The notes under the pieces are model-generated. The model was given only the letters and a program-made list of their open reading frames with translations. It was not told the origin of the DNA and ran no database searches. A stretch of 64,000 bases of DNA, taken from assembly GCF_047501175.1 (NCBI RefSeq), contig NZ_JBEQWH010000007.1, positions 1-64,000 of the forward strand, read 5' to 3'. The position numbers and the translations under genes are program-made. Source of the DNA: Methanoprimaticola sp047501175 (GTDB lineage: Archaea > Thermoplasmatota > Thermoplasmata > Methanomassiliicoccales > Methanomethylophilaceae). Of this stretch, positions 26,121 through 34,392 are shown one piece after another (position 1 is the first letter of the stretch; every line of letters starts with the position of its first letter).

Positions 26121-26510
26121 TCAGTACACGTAAGCAAGGAGCTTTCCCCCGATCCCGAGCTCTTTGGCGCGGTCCTGGGTGATGACTCCTGCGGTTGTTG
26201 ACATGATCAGGAGTCCGAAGTCCTGAGCGGGAAGGAACCTCGCCTCGTACTTCTCGACATCCGCCAGTTTGACGGAGTACCTGGGCTTGATCACGCCGCA
26301 GTTGTTTATTGCTCCACCGAGCATGACGCGGAACTTGCCCGCTTTGCCATCCTCGATGTACTCGAACTGGGAGACGTATCCGCGGTCCTGCATGACCTTG
26401 AGTACGCGCCCGATGAGCTTGGATGAAGGCTGTATCATGCACTCGGATTTACCGTTGAGTGCTGCATTCTTGATGACGCACATTGCGTCGTTGAGTGGAT
26501 CGCTCTGCAT
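26121..26510 (-). CDS. rps8: Ribosomal protein uS8
   Basis: 129 residues, standard for archaea. Primary 16S rRNA-binding protein. SDPLNDAMCVIKNA at the start and GLLIMSTTAGVITQDRAKE near the end (STS-type rRNA contact loop) identify it. ATG 26510 has GAGGTG six bases upstream; the GTG three codons earlier is not needed. Ten bases separate it from the uS14 stop. Confidence 0.95.
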   Translation of the reverse strand: MQSDPLNDAMCVIKNAALNGKSECMIQPSSKLIGRVLKVMQDRGYVSQFEYIEDGKAGKFRVMLGGAINNCGVIKPRYSVKLADVEKYEARFLPAQDFGLLIMSTTAGVITQDRAKELGIGGKLLAYVY

Positions 26511-26520
26511 CTGGAACACC

Positions 26521-26667
26521 TCACGAATACTTCTTGAATCCCAGCTCGGGAGCCATGTCCCTGAAGCACTGGCGGCAGAGATGCATGCCGTACTTCCTGA
26601 TGATTCCCCTCCTGCGTCCGCAGCGGGTGCAGCCGACAGACCTTCCGAACTGCTTCTTCGGCTTCAT
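26521..26667 (-). CDS. rps14: Ribosomal protein uS14, zinc-binding form
   Basis: 48 residues, too short for most gene callers. Translation of the minus strand gives MKPKKQFGRSVGCTRCG at the start and FRDMAPELGFKKYS at the end. Cysteines 13, 16, 31 and 34 form the zinc-binding CxxC pairs. ATG overlaps the rpl5 stop by ATGA. Its place between rpl5 and rps8 is the conserved spc order. Confidence 0.94.
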   Translation of the reverse strand: MKPKKQFGRSVGCTRCGRRRGIIRKYGMHLCRQCFRDMAPELGFKKYS

Positions 26668-27176
26668 TCAATCACCTGAACCTGGAATTTGTCTTTCATG
26701 AACTGGATCGCCTCGTTACGGTCGACGCGGTGGCTCGCGGGGACCTTCCTCTTGAGGAGGGGCCTGACCGCGATCCTCTTCCCGGGCCTCTTCAGGACGA
26801 CGCTGACGTCCATTCCGAAGATTCCGATCTCGGGATCGTATTTCATTCCCTCGAAGTCCGTGTAATCGGAGATTCCGAAGGACATGTTGCCCTCCTTGTC
26901 GAAGGAGTATATGGGGACGCGCATCTCCCTGATGGTGAGAGCCTTGGAGATGAACTCCTCTGCTGCCTCTCCGCGGAGGGTGACCTTGCATCCGAGGGGC
27001 ATGCCCACACGGATCCCGAGATCCCTGTTGACGGTCTTGGAGATCGTCTCGACGGGCTTCTGCCCGGTGACCATCTCGAGAACCTTCTCCGCCTTGACGA
27101 GCCTCTCTCCGGCCTCGCCGACACCGATGTTGACGACGACCTTCTCGACAGAGACCTGCCTCATGACATCGCTCAT
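26664..27176 (-). CDS. rpl5: Ribosomal protein uL5
   Basis: 170 residues. Binds 5S rRNA and contacts tRNA in the P site. Conserved segments: VEKVVVNIGVGEAGERL near the start, GQKPVETISKT, and the FGISDYTDFEGMKYDPEIGI region. Start at ATG 27176, with ATGA overlap to rps4e; an internal ATG four codons on (27164) is possible. Confidence 0.95.
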   Translation of the reverse strand: MSDVMRQVSVEKVVVNIGVGEAGERLVKAEKVLEMVTGQKPVETISKTVNRDLGIRVGMPLGCKVTLRGEAAEEFISKALTIREMRVPIYSFDKEGNMSFGISDYTDFEGMKYDPEIGIFGMDVSVVLKRPGKRIAVRPLLKRKVPASHRVDRNEAIQFMKDKFQVQVIE

Positions 27177-27880
27177 TCGGAGACCTCCGGGAGCTTGATG
27201 ACGGGGGTGCTTCCGCCGATGACGAAGCAGTTCCTCGCGACGGTCTCGGTGCCGTCGGTGAAGACGACGGTGTTCGCTGCAGGGCCCTTGACGACCTCGA
27301 CGGCCTTCACGGTCTTGATGGATCCGGCCTGGGAACCCTCTTTGATGAAGACGACGGCGTTCTCGGCCATGGGGTAGTGGTCCAGGACCTTCTGTCCGTC
27401 GAATGCGATCTTGAGGGAGTCTCCGCACTTGTAGTCGTTCTTGTCGAGGACCACGTTCCTTCCGCCGCTGAGGTTGAGCTGGAACTTGCCGCCCTTGACG
27501 ACGGTCTTGTCCTCGATCCTGCAAAGCTCCCATGCGGCCTCGTCCTTGTCGACGGGGACCAGGGTGAGCTTTCCCTTGTCGGTCAGGAGCATGCGGAATG
27601 CCAGGTCCATCTTGGGGACGGAGATGACGTCCATGAATCCGACGGGCATCTTGGGGTTCTTGACGGGCTTCCCGTCGACGAACAGCTCCCTGTTCCCGAT
27701 GATCCTCTTTGCCTCCCTGGCGGTGTCACAGATGCACATCATGTCCCTGAGGACGGTGACGGCGGCCATGGACTCCTCGATGGAATGCGCTCCTGCGGTC
27801 TGCTTGGCGATGAAGACGCTGGCCTTCCTCTTCAGGGGCCACGTCCTAGGCGCTGCGAGCCTCTTCATGTGGTCGCTCAT
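27173..27880 (-). CDS. rps4e: Ribosomal protein eS4
   Basis: 235 residues. Archaeal/eukaryotic small-subunit protein: N-terminal HMKRLAAPRTWPLKRKA, an S4-like RNA-binding segment (AKRIIGNRELFVDGKPVKNP), the central eS4 fold and a KOW-like C-terminus. Start at 27880 gives the conserved N-terminus and an ATGA overlap with the rpl24 stop; the frame open further upstream is a shadow of rpl24. Confidence 0.95.
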   Translation of the reverse strand: MSDHMKRLAAPRTWPLKRKASVFIAKQTAGAHSIEESMAAVTVLRDMMCICDTAREAKRIIGNRELFVDGKPVKNPKMPVGFMDVISVPKMDLAFRMLLTDKGKLTLVPVDKDEAAWELCRIEDKTVVKGGKFQLNLSGGRNVVLDKNDYKCGDSLKIAFDGQKVLDHYPMAENAVVFIKEGSQAGSIKTVKAVEVVKGPAANTVVFTDGTETVARNCFVIGGSTPVIKLPEVSE

Positions 27881-28257
27881 TCGGATGCCTCCTTGGATTT
27901 CTTGGAGAGGGCGTCCATCCTCCACTGGTCCTCAGTGTTCAGCTTGGTGATCACGAGGTTGGATGCGTGGATGGGGCGCTCGGCGGCGGTGCCGTCGGCC
28001 TGGTTGATCGTGACACCGTCGATGGCCACGCGGCCGGTCTTGGTGTAGACGTTCAGAACCTTTCCCTCGATGTTTTTGATGTCCTGGTTGCCGCGGACGA
28101 CGATGACGGTGTCTCCCTTGCACACCCTGGCACTGCGGACCCCGTACTTGGCACGGAGCTCGGCGCTGAGGTGGGCGGAGAGCATCTTCCTCTTGACGTG
28201 CGCGGAGGCGTTGGCCTGGTTCTTCCTCTGAACCCTTGCTTTGCTGCTTGCTGCCAT
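27877..28257 (-). CDS. rpl24: Ribosomal protein uL24
   Basis: 126 residues. Assembly-initiating protein of the large subunit. The KOW motif lies around CKGDTVIVVRGNQDIKNIEGKV (about 46-67). A basic N-terminus (SSKARVQRKNQANASAHVKRK) matches archaeal forms. Ten bases downstream of the rpl14 stop. Confidence 0.95.
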   Translation of the reverse strand: MAASSKARVQRKNQANASAHVKRKMLSAHLSAELRAKYGVRSARVCKGDTVIVVRGNQDIKNIEGKVLNVYTKTGRVAIDGVTINQADGTAAERPIHASNLVITKLNTEDQWRMDALSKKSKEASE

Positions 28258-28267
28258 TCCTCACACC

Positions 28268-28666
28268 TCACACGATTGTGTTCGCGGTAGCGGACACACG
28301 GGGCCACCTCTCGGCGGCCTCCCTTGCGACGGGGCCTTTGATATCGGTCCCTTTGGTCTCTCCCGTCTCAGTGGTGATGACGGCGGCGTTGTCCTCGAAA
28401 TAGACGATCGTTCCATCGGGCCTCCTCATGGGGCGCCTCTGACGGACGATGACCGCGAAGACGATCTGCCTCCTCATTGCGGGAGTTCCTTTCTTGACGG
28501 ATGCGATGACGAGGTCACCGACGCCCGCGGAGGGGACCCTCCTGGCGACGCCGTGGTAGCCAGGGACGGTGATGATCTCGATCTCTTTGGCACCCGTGTT
28601 GTCGATGACCGTGAGCCTGGAGCCGTTCTGAAGTCCCCTGGTCTGGTTTCCAGCGATTCCCTTCAT
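28268..28666 (-). CDS. rpl14: Ribosomal protein uL14
   Basis: 132 residues. Interface protein of the large subunit that contacts 16S rRNA helix 14. LQNGSRLTVIDNTGAKEIEI near the start and VGDLVIASVKKGTPAMRRQI in the middle are diagnostic. Begins one base before the rps17 stop codon region, so the genes are contiguous. Confidence 0.96.
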   Translation of the reverse strand: MKGIAGNQTRGLQNGSRLTVIDNTGAKEIEIITVPGYHGVARRVPSAGVGDLVIASVKKGTPAMRRQIVFAVIVRQRRPMRRPDGTIVYFEDNAAVITTETGETKGTDIKGPVAREAAERWPRVSATANTIV

Positions 28667-29002
28667 TCACTCCACCTTCTCGATCACTACGAATGCGACG
28701 GTCTTGGAGATGGGACGGCACTCGGCGATCCTGACCCTGTCCCCGGGCTTGATGCCGAGGCAGCTGGGGCAGTGAGCGGAGTACCTGTTGCTCCTCTTCT
28801 CGTACCTCTCGTACTTGTGCGTGTACTTCATGTACTGGCGCTCGACGACGACGGTCTTGTTCATCTTGACCGTGGACACGACGCCATCGATGATCTGTCC
28901 CCTCACGGGAAGGGTCCCGTGGAAGGGGCAGTTGGGATCGTCGCACTCCATTTTGGGGGGCGCGACCTCGATTCCGATGTTCCTGATCTCTGCTGTCATC
29001 AT
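28667..29002 (-). CDS. rps17: Ribosomal protein uS17
   Basis: 111 residues, archaeal long form. N-terminal IGIEVAPPKMECDDPNCPFHG then the OB-fold core LPVRGQIIDGVVSTVKMNK and the CLGIKPGDRVRIAECRPISK stretch. Two ATGs occur in tandem (29002 and 28999); GGTGA lies 3 and 6 bases before them, so the second may be used. Follows rnp1 by 3 bases. Confidence 0.95.
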   Translation of the reverse strand: MMTAEIRNIGIEVAPPKMECDDPNCPFHGTLPVRGQIIDGVVSTVKMNKTVVVERQYMKYTHKYERYEKRSNRYSAHCPSCLGIKPGDRVRIAECRPISKTVAFVVIEKVE

Positions 29003-29005
29003 TAT

Positions 29006-29260
29006 TCACCTAACCTTCTTGATTCTGTCCTCTGGTCGGTGGGTTATTTCTGATCCTCTGATGTCGAACGTCCTGCCCTCGTGAGTGAACCTGAACTCAT
29101 TGCCTGGTTTGGGTACCATTCTCTCAGTTCCGGCCGATTCGATGGTGAACGTGTTCTTCGTCTCGTCGACCACCTTGCCGGCTATGCCGGAGTATGGCGC
29201 TGACAGCACTTCCACGTCCAATCCAATGAGCTCGGTCCTCACGAAGTGGTTGTCTCTCAT
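29006..29260 (-). CDS. rnp1: Ribonuclease P protein component 1 (Pop4/Rpp29 homolog)
   Basis: 84 residues. Subunit of archaeal RNase P, which matures tRNA 5' ends. The Sm-like core is visible in FVRTELIGLDVEVLSAPYSG and VVDETKNTFTIES. Start at 29260 gives an ATGA overlap with the SUI1 gene. Location between SUI1 and rps17 in the spc region is typical of archaea. Confidence 0.93.
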   Translation of the reverse strand: MRDNHFVRTELIGLDVEVLSAPYSGIAGKVVDETKNTFTIESAGTERMVPKPGNEFRFTHEGRTFDIRGSEITHRPEDRIKKVR

Positions 29261-29556
29261 CTGACCTCTGTGCGGAATCCCATCTCCTCCAGGACGGCTT
29301 TCACTTTCTTCTTGTGATCGCCCTGGAGTTCGATGCGCCCGTCTTTGCAGGTTCCGCCGGCGGCGCATCTGTTCTTCAGCTTCTTTGCGAGATCGTTGAT
29401 ATCGATGTCATTCTCATCGATACCGTCGATCACGGTGACGGTCTTGCCGTATCTGCGGCTGTCGATCGAGATTCTTACGGTCTGCTGCTCACGTGCAATC
29501 TCCTCGCACATGCACAGCTCCTTAGGCAATCCACATACTGGGCAGATTTCGGCCAT
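29257..29556 (-). CDS. Translation initiation factor aIF1 (SUI1 family)
   Basis: 99 residues. Monitors start codon selection on the small subunit. A short N-terminal CPVCGLPKELCMC cysteine motif (5-17) could bind zinc; the SUI1 fold follows (about 24-99) with LKNRCAAGGTCKDGRIELQGDH, the conserved glycine-rich turn. Start 29556 overlaps the rpl29 stop by TGATG. Confidence 0.93.
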   Translation of the reverse strand: MAEICPVCGLPKELCMCEEIAREQQTVRISIDSRRYGKTVTVIDGIDENDIDINDLAKKLKNRCAAGGTCKDGRIELQGDHKKKVKAVLEEMGFRTEVR

Positions 29557-29759
29557 CAGATCTTTTCCTCCTCCTTCTGAACGGTGAGGATCCGTGCGAT
29601 GTTCAGCCTGAGGGCGCGGATGGCGCCGGGGCTGGAGGGGGCACCGCCCATGGCGGAGACTCCCCTCTCGTGCATCAGCTCGTCGCGGAGCTCCTTCAGC
29701 TTCTGGTTGCGCTCCTCGACGCTCATGTTCCTGATATCGGCGGTCTTGAGGGAAGCCAT
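29556..29759 (-). CDS. rpl29: Ribosomal protein uL29
   Basis: 67 residues. Small helical protein at the exit-tunnel rim. KTADIRNMSVEERNQKLKEL and GAIRALRLNIARILTV are the two helices. TGATG junctions tie it to rps3 upstream and SUI1 downstream. The longer open frame upstream is a shadow of rps3. Confidence 0.94.
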   Translation of the reverse strand: MASLKTADIRNMSVEERNQKLKELRDELMHERGVSAMGGAPSSPGAIRALRLNIARILTVQKEEEKI

Positions 29760-30442
29760 CACTGCGCCTCCTGGACTGCCTCGGCCTCCTCCACGGGGGC
29801 TGCTGCGGGTGCGGCGAACAGGTCGGGAAGGACTGCTGCCGCCTCGGTCTTGTTGAGGACGTTGATGTCTGCCGGGAGCTTGGACTCCTTGTCCATGATC
29901 TCGACGGTGACTCCGATGACACCCATCTTCAGCTTTGCGACTGCGTATCCGTGGTCCATGAACTGGGCCTTGGGCTCTCCGCAGAACTTGATGGATCCGT
30001 CCTTGAACTTCTCGGTCCTGTGCCTCTGTCCGGTCAGCTTTCCTGCCACGATGATGTGGCATCCGCGTGCACCGGCGTCCATGATCCTGCGGACCGTGGA
30101 GTGTCCGGCCCTGCGGAAGTGCCATCCCCTCTCGAGGGAGAAGGCGAGCTTCTCGGCCATGATCTGTGCGTTCAGGGAGGCGTTCTCGACCTCCTGGACC
30201 TCGATCTGGGGGTTCTCGAACCCGAAGCGGTCCTCGATGACCGTGGTCAGGTTCTTGATGGTCTGTCCGCGGCGTCCGATGACGAGTCCGGGCCTCTCGG
30301 TGGTGAGGATGACACGGGTTCCCATGGGGGTCCTCTGGACATCGAGTCCGCCGAACCCGGCGCGGCTGACCTCTTTCATCAGGTACTCCTTGAGGAGGAC
30401 CCTGCGAATGTTCTCAGCTACGAATTTTCTCTCTGCTGCCAT
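29759..30442 (-). CDS. rps3: Ribosomal protein uS3
   Basis: 227 residues. mRNA-entry protein of the small subunit. KH domain with GLVIGRRGQTIKNL (about 48-61), then the C-terminal S3 domain (GAGARGCHIIVAGKLTGQRHR). The last 25 residues are an Ala/Glu-rich acidic tail. One base separates its start from the rpl22 stop. Confidence 0.96.
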   Translation of the reverse strand: MAAERKFVAENIRRVLLKEYLMKEVSRAGFGGLDVQRTPMGTRVILTTERPGLVIGRRGQTIKNLTTVIEDRFGFENPQIEVQEVENASLNAQIMAEKLAFSLERGWHFRRAGHSTVRRIMDAGARGCHIIVAGKLTGQRHRTEKFKDGSIKFCGEPKAQFMDHGYAVAKLKMGVIGVTVEIMDKESKLPADINVLNKTEAAAVLPDLFAAPAAAPVEEAEAVQEAQ

Positions 30443-30443
30443 T

Positions 30444-30893
30444 TCACTCCACCTCCTCGATGATGATCTCGAGGTTGACGGTCTCCTGGTTCCACTGGGT
30501 GGCGCGTCCGTGTGCCCTGGGCATGTGCCCGGGGATGACGCGTCCCCTAGCGACGGAGATGGTCGCGATGGCCATGTTGTCGACGTTCAGTCCCTTGTAC
30601 TCGGCGTTGGAGACGGCGGAGTTCAGGACTCCGAGGATCGCCTTCGCTGCCTTGACGGGGTACCTTCCGGGACCCACTCCGGGCTTGTGCGAAACACGCT
30701 TGTTGTACCTCTTGAGGGGAACGGCCCTCTTCTTGTCGATGACGTCCTCCAGGGCCTGCCTGGCGGTCTCGACCTTCATGCCGCGGATCATTCCTGCGAC
30801 CTCGCGGGCGAACTTGGGGGAGACGGGCATCTCCCTTCCGAGTGCCTTTGCGGTCGTGTCTGCATCTGCGATTGCTGTGTATCCTGAAACCAT
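30444..30893 (-). CDS. rpl22: Ribosomal protein uL22
   Basis: 149 residues. Lines the exit tunnel through its long beta hairpin (around RGRVIPGHMPRAHGRATQWN). SPKFAREVAGMIRGM and SNAEYKGLNVDNMAIATI are diagnostic. I start at ATG 30893 with GAGGTG upstream; a GTG three codons earlier is possible. Confidence 0.95.
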   Translation of the reverse strand: MVSGYTAIADADTTAKALGREMPVSPKFAREVAGMIRGMKVETARQALEDVIDKKRAVPLKRYNKRVSHKPGVGPGRYPVKAAKAILGVLNSAVSNAEYKGLNVDNMAIATISVARGRVIPGHMPRAHGRATQWNQETVNLEIIIEEVE

Positions 30894-30903
30894 GATCAGC
30901 ACC

Positions 30904-31365
30904 TCACTTCAGCGGCATGAACTTGGACGACCTAGTCGCTCCGACACCAGGTCCGGAGTGCACAGGAGGCTTCCTGGTCATTACGAACTCTCCGAGGAAG
31001 CATCCGATCATCTCGGGCTTGATCTCGATGTCTTTGAACTCTTTGCCGTTGTAGATGCTCACGGTCTTTCCGACGAACTGGGGGATGATGGGCAGGTCCT
31101 TGCGGTGTGTCCTGACGACATCCTCTGCGGTCATCAGCTTGTCGAACACGAGCTGCTGCTCGTAGTTCAGGCCCTTGAGGTAAGTCCTCCTGGCCCTAGA
31201 GGGCAACAGGGTGAGGAACTCATCGAACGGCATGGCGAGGAGCTGCTCCATGTTGTACCCGCGGTACAGGAACTCCTTCTTCCTCCTCGCCTGTATCGCC
31301 GATGCCTTCTTCCTGGACTTTCTCCTGGAGGCCTTCGCCGATCCTGCGATGATCTTCTTTGCCAT
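30904..31365 (-). CDS. rps19: Ribosomal protein uS19
   Basis: 153 residues, archaeal/eukaryotic length with an N-terminal basic extension (ASRRKSRKKASAIQARRKKE). Core: VVRTHRKDLPIIPQFVGKTV and MIGCFLGEFVMTRKPPVHSG. Head protein of the small subunit. Four bases after rpl2. Confidence 0.96.
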   Translation of the reverse strand: MAKKIIAGSAKASRRKSRKKASAIQARRKKEFLYRGYNMEQLLAMPFDEFLTLLPSRARRTYLKGLNYEQQLVFDKLMTAEDVVRTHRKDLPIIPQFVGKTVSIYNGKEFKDIEIKPEMIGCFLGEFVMTRKPPVHSGPGVGATRSSKFMPLK

Positions 31366-31369
31366 GATA

Positions 31370-32065
31370 TCACTTCTTTACCTTTTTCTTAGGAGGCAGG
31401 AATCCTACCTTCTGACCGGGCGATGCGGTCCTCTTCTGACAGTTGGGTCCACCGACGTGGGCGTGGCTTCCACCGCCGTGGGGGTGGTCTACGGGGTTCA
31501 TTGCGACTCCCTTGGTCTTGAAGGGCGCTGTGGACCTGGACCTGAGAGTGTGAACGTTCTTACCGGCCTTGGCGAGGGGCTTGTCTCCCCTTCCTCCTCC
31601 TGCGATCACGCCGATGGCGGCGCGGCAGTCGGGGCTGAACTCCTTCAGGGTTCCAGAAGGCATCTGGACGACGACCTTCTCTCCCCTGGAGACGATGGTT
31701 CCGTAGGAACCGGCGGTCTTCACGAACTTCCCTCCGTCTCCGGGCCTGGCCTCGACGTTGTGGACGAGGGTACCCTCGGGGATGTTCATGAGCTGCGTGA
31801 TGTTACCGGCAACGACGGCCTTGCCGCCGATGGTGATGGTCTGGCCGACCTTGGTTCCCTCGACTGCGAGCTGGTAGTCAGTCCTGCCATTGAGGTCGAG
31901 GACTGCCAGGGGGCAGGTCCTTCCGGGAGCCTGGATCAGGTCCTTGATGACGGCGGAGCCCTCGGACATGGCGGGGAGCCTCACGTCGTCGACGTGCCTG
32001 TGGCTGGGCGAGCGGTACAGCGAAGTTCCGCGGCCGCGCCTCTGAGAAATCAATCTCTTTCCCAT
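31370..32065 (-). CDS. rpl2: Ribosomal protein uL2
   Basis: 231 residues. Central to peptidyl transferase centre assembly. RGRGTSLYRSPSHRHVDD at the start and GVAMNPVDHPHGGGSHAHVG near the end, with the conserved histidine of the HPHGGG loop. ATG 32065 has GGTGA six bases upstream; a GTG two codons earlier is weaker. Confidence 0.96.
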   Translation of the reverse strand: MGKRLISQRRGRGTSLYRSPSHRHVDDVRLPAMSEGSAVIKDLIQAPGRTCPLAVLDLNGRTDYQLAVEGTKVGQTITIGGKAVVAGNITQLMNIPEGTLVHNVEARPGDGGKFVKTAGSYGTIVSRGEKVVVQMPSGTLKEFSPDCRAAIGVIAGGGRGDKPLAKAGKNVHTLRSRSTAPFKTKGVAMNPVDHPHGGGSHAHVGGPNCQKRTASPGQKVGFLPPKKKVKK

Positions 32066-32077
32066 GTTCACTCACCT

Positions 32078-32359
32078 TCAGAAGACTCCTACACGGGCAC
32101 CGACATCCTCAGCGGAGTAACCCTCCGCCAGCTTGATGATGGCGTGCTTCCCGTCTTTCTGGATTCTTACCCAGACCTTCTCGACCTTGACCTCGAAGCG
32201 CTCCTCGAAGACGGTCTTGATCTGGCTCTTGTCAGCATCCCTGTGGACGATGAACTCGATCTTGTTGCCGTCCTTGAAGGCCTGGGTCGGGGTCCCCGAC
32301 ATGTGGTTCATGGCCTTCTCTGTGACGTACGGTCTGATGAGAACGTCGTTCTGCTTCAT
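32078..32359 (-). CDS. rpl23: Ribosomal protein uL23
   Basis: 93 residues. Docking site for SRP and chaperones at the tunnel exit. VLIRPYVTEKAMNHM, IEFIVHRDADKSQIKTVFEE and VWVRIQKDGKHAIIKLAEG define the fold. Overlaps rpl4 by ATGA. Confidence 0.96.
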   Translation of the reverse strand: MKQNDVLIRPYVTEKAMNHMSGTPTQAFKDGNKIEFIVHRDADKSQIKTVFEERFEVKVEKVWVRIQKDGKHAIIKLAEGYSAEDVGARVGVF

Positions 32360-33135
32360 TGGGTCCAGCCTCCTATTGCGTCGATGGCGGACTTGGTGTA
32401 GACCGTGAGCCTTCCCGCGTCTCCGCCGGGGGCGAGGATGCTGGTGTTCAGGGTCTTGACCTCCTCAACGGTGACTCCGGGGAGGTTGGATGCGCTCTTG
32501 AAGATGGGTGCGTTCCTCTCTGCGTCGCTGACGACGATCAGAACGGACACGGGGGTTCTGTACCTCCTGTTCCTCATCTTTCCCTTTCCGGCGCGGATCT
32601 TGCGTCCGTCCTTCGCACGCTCGAGATCGTATCCGATTCCGATCTTCTCGAAGACCTCGACGATCTCAGAGGTCGCCTTCATGTCGGCGATCGCATCCTC
32701 GACCACGATGGGGAAGGAAACGGAATCATCGAACTGGTGACCGCGGGCCTTGACGCACTCTGCGCAAGCCGTTGCGGCGAGTGCGGACTGGCGGGCGATC
32801 CTGAGCTCCTTCTTGTTGACCTTCTGCTCCCACTTCCTCTCGGGCACGGGGGGGTGAGCCCTCCTTCCGGTGACGTTGTTGGGAGACTCGGTGGCCATCC
32901 TGCCGTCGTGGACACGCTGGACACGGGCGGTTCCCCTACCCTTTCCCCAGGTGCTGACGGAGTGCCTCATACCTGCGCGGGCGCCGGGACCGTAAGGCTG
33001 CCTGGCGTTGGCCGCTGCGGCCAATACTGCTTTCTTGATTATATCGGGCCTGTAGGGGGTCTCGAACGCCGCGGGAACATCCACGGTGCCTGCGACTCCT
33101 CCGGAAACCGAATAGACATTTGTCTGCATCTTCAT
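32356..33135 (-). CDS. rpl4: Ribosomal protein uL4
   Basis: 259 residues, archaeal form. The extended tunnel loop is visible (RHSVSTWGKGRGTARVQRVH), followed by the globular part and NTSILAPGGDAGRLTVYTKSAI near the end. Start ATG 33135 overlaps the rpl3 stop; a second ATG two codons in is possible. Confidence 0.96.
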   Translation of the reverse strand: MKMQTNVYSVSGGVAGTVDVPAAFETPYRPDIIKKAVLAAAANARQPYGPGARAGMRHSVSTWGKGRGTARVQRVHDGRMATESPNNVTGRRAHPPVPERKWEQKVNKKELRIARQSALAATACAECVKARGHQFDDSVSFPIVVEDAIADMKATSEIVEVFEKIGIGYDLERAKDGRKIRAGKGKMRNRRYRTPVSVLIVVSDAERNAPIFKSASNLPGVTVEEVKTLNTSILAPGGDAGRLTVYTKSAIDAIGGWTQ

Positions 33136-34130
33136 GCCCCCTGCTTGGACTCGGTGGACACATAGGTGACATCGACTGCGTCGTTGTCGGCCTTCTTGGG
33201 CATCCTGGTGGCGTCCCTGAATCTGATGAGTCTCTTGGTAGGTCCGGGAACGGAGCCGTAGACGAGGACGTAAGCGCCCCTGACCTCTCCGTAGTTCAGG
33301 AAGCCACCCTTGGGAGTGACCTCGGAACCCTCGGTTCCGACCTTGACGATCTTCTTGTTGAACTCGGTCCTCTGGTGGTATCCCATCTGACCGGATCCGG
33401 GAACGGTGGACCTTACATATCCGGGTCTCTTGGGTCCCAGGTTACCGATTCCGCGGCGGTGCTTGCTGTTCCTGTGGGACAGGAGCTTGACTCCCCAGCG
33501 CTTGGTGACTCCCTGGAATCCCTTCCCCTTGGTCACTGCGATGACGTCGGTGAGGGCTCCCTCGCTGACGAAGTCGGTGAATCCCACCTCGGTCCCGAGG
33601 ACCTTCTTTGCGTACTCGACACGCTCGTCGATGGTTCCGCCGGCGATCCTGAGCTCCATGAGGTCGGGGACCTTCTTGGGGACTCCGGAGACCATCTTGG
33701 GCTGGGTGTATGCCAGAACGCGGACGTCCTCGATGTCGAGGCCATCGTACTTGGCGAACGTGCTCTCATCGTGATTCTTGGGAACGCTCAGGCGCTTCTC
33801 AAGGAGGGGGTCCAGATCCTTTGCCCAGACCTCTCCGGCCGTTTTCAGGCCCATCACGCTGCTCTCATAAAACCTGACGGCGGCCACTTTCATGGGCGGC
33901 ACTTCGACAACCGTCACGGGCACCTGAACCTCCATTCCGGAGGTGGTGCTCTTTGCGCGCTTGTCAACGACGAATGCGTGGGTCATTCCGGCCTTGTATC
34001 CGGCGAATCCCTGAATCTTAGGGGCTCCGCTGATCTCGGGCCAAGAATCCAGCCTCGGCGTCTGCGACTGCGCTCTCTTCCTAGGGCCGTATGCCCTGGA
34101 TCCTCTCTTAGGACGTCTCCTTTGCGGCAT
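33132..34130 (-). CDS. rpl3: Ribosomal protein uL3
   Basis: 332 residues, first gene of the long minus-strand ribosomal operon. SRAYGPRKRAQSQTPRLDSW at the start, FAGYKAGMTHAFVV and the TKGKGFQGVTKRWGVK loop near the peptidyl transferase centre are diagnostic. The preceding 260 bases hold two TATA-like elements and two leader hairpins. Confidence 0.96.
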   Translation of the reverse strand: MPQRRRPKRGSRAYGPRKRAQSQTPRLDSWPEISGAPKIQGFAGYKAGMTHAFVVDKRAKSTTSGMEVQVPVTVVEVPPMKVAAVRFYESSVMGLKTAGEVWAKDLDPLLEKRLSVPKNHDESTFAKYDGLDIEDVRVLAYTQPKMVSGVPKKVPDLMELRIAGGTIDERVEYAKKVLGTEVGFTDFVSEGALTDVIAVTKGKGFQGVTKRWGVKLLSHRNSKHRRGIGNLGPKRPGYVRSTVPGSGQMGYHQRTEFNKKIVKVGTEGSEVTPKGGFLNYGEVRGAYVLVYGSVPGPTKRLIRFRDATRMPKKADNDAVDVTYVSTESKQGA

Positions 34131-34145
34131 GTTTTAACCTGCCTG

Positions 34146-34191
34146 CGAGGGTATCTTCGCTAACCTCGCGCTATCAGACGAACAACGTCTA
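34146..34191 (-). promoter_or_regulatory. Two hairpins in the rpl3 operon leader
   Basis: GCGAGG/CCTCGC (34146-34170) and AGACG/CGTCT (34177-34191) form adjacent stems starting 16 bases before the rpl3 ATG, inside a transcribed leader of about 170-200 bases if the upstream TATA boxes are used. Such a leader could serve feedback control of the operon; the regulator is unknown. Confidence 0.4.
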
Positions 34192-34322
34192 ATGCTCCGA
34201 CCGTGACGCCATATGCGTCCCAAGAACCCGAAGGATATAGGACAGCCGTGGGGTGCTTCTGCATTGCCCGATGCGTCTGGTCGAACACTATTATGTCCAA
34301 TCTAAGGCGTGTGTATAAGGGT

Positions 34323-34359
34323 GTTATATTTAACCCTATGCCCGCCTTCCTTTATAAGG
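34323..34359 (-). promoter_or_regulatory. Tandem TATA elements of the ribosomal protein operon
   Basis: On the minus strand CCTTATAAA (34351-34359) and GGTTAAATATAAC (34323-34333) are good archaeal TATA boxes. Initiation would fall near 34330 or 34303. Either gives a long leader before rpl3. Confidence 0.5.
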
Positions 34360-34392
34360 TAAGAGAAAGGGGAAGAGGTTTGGGGGAAGGGC

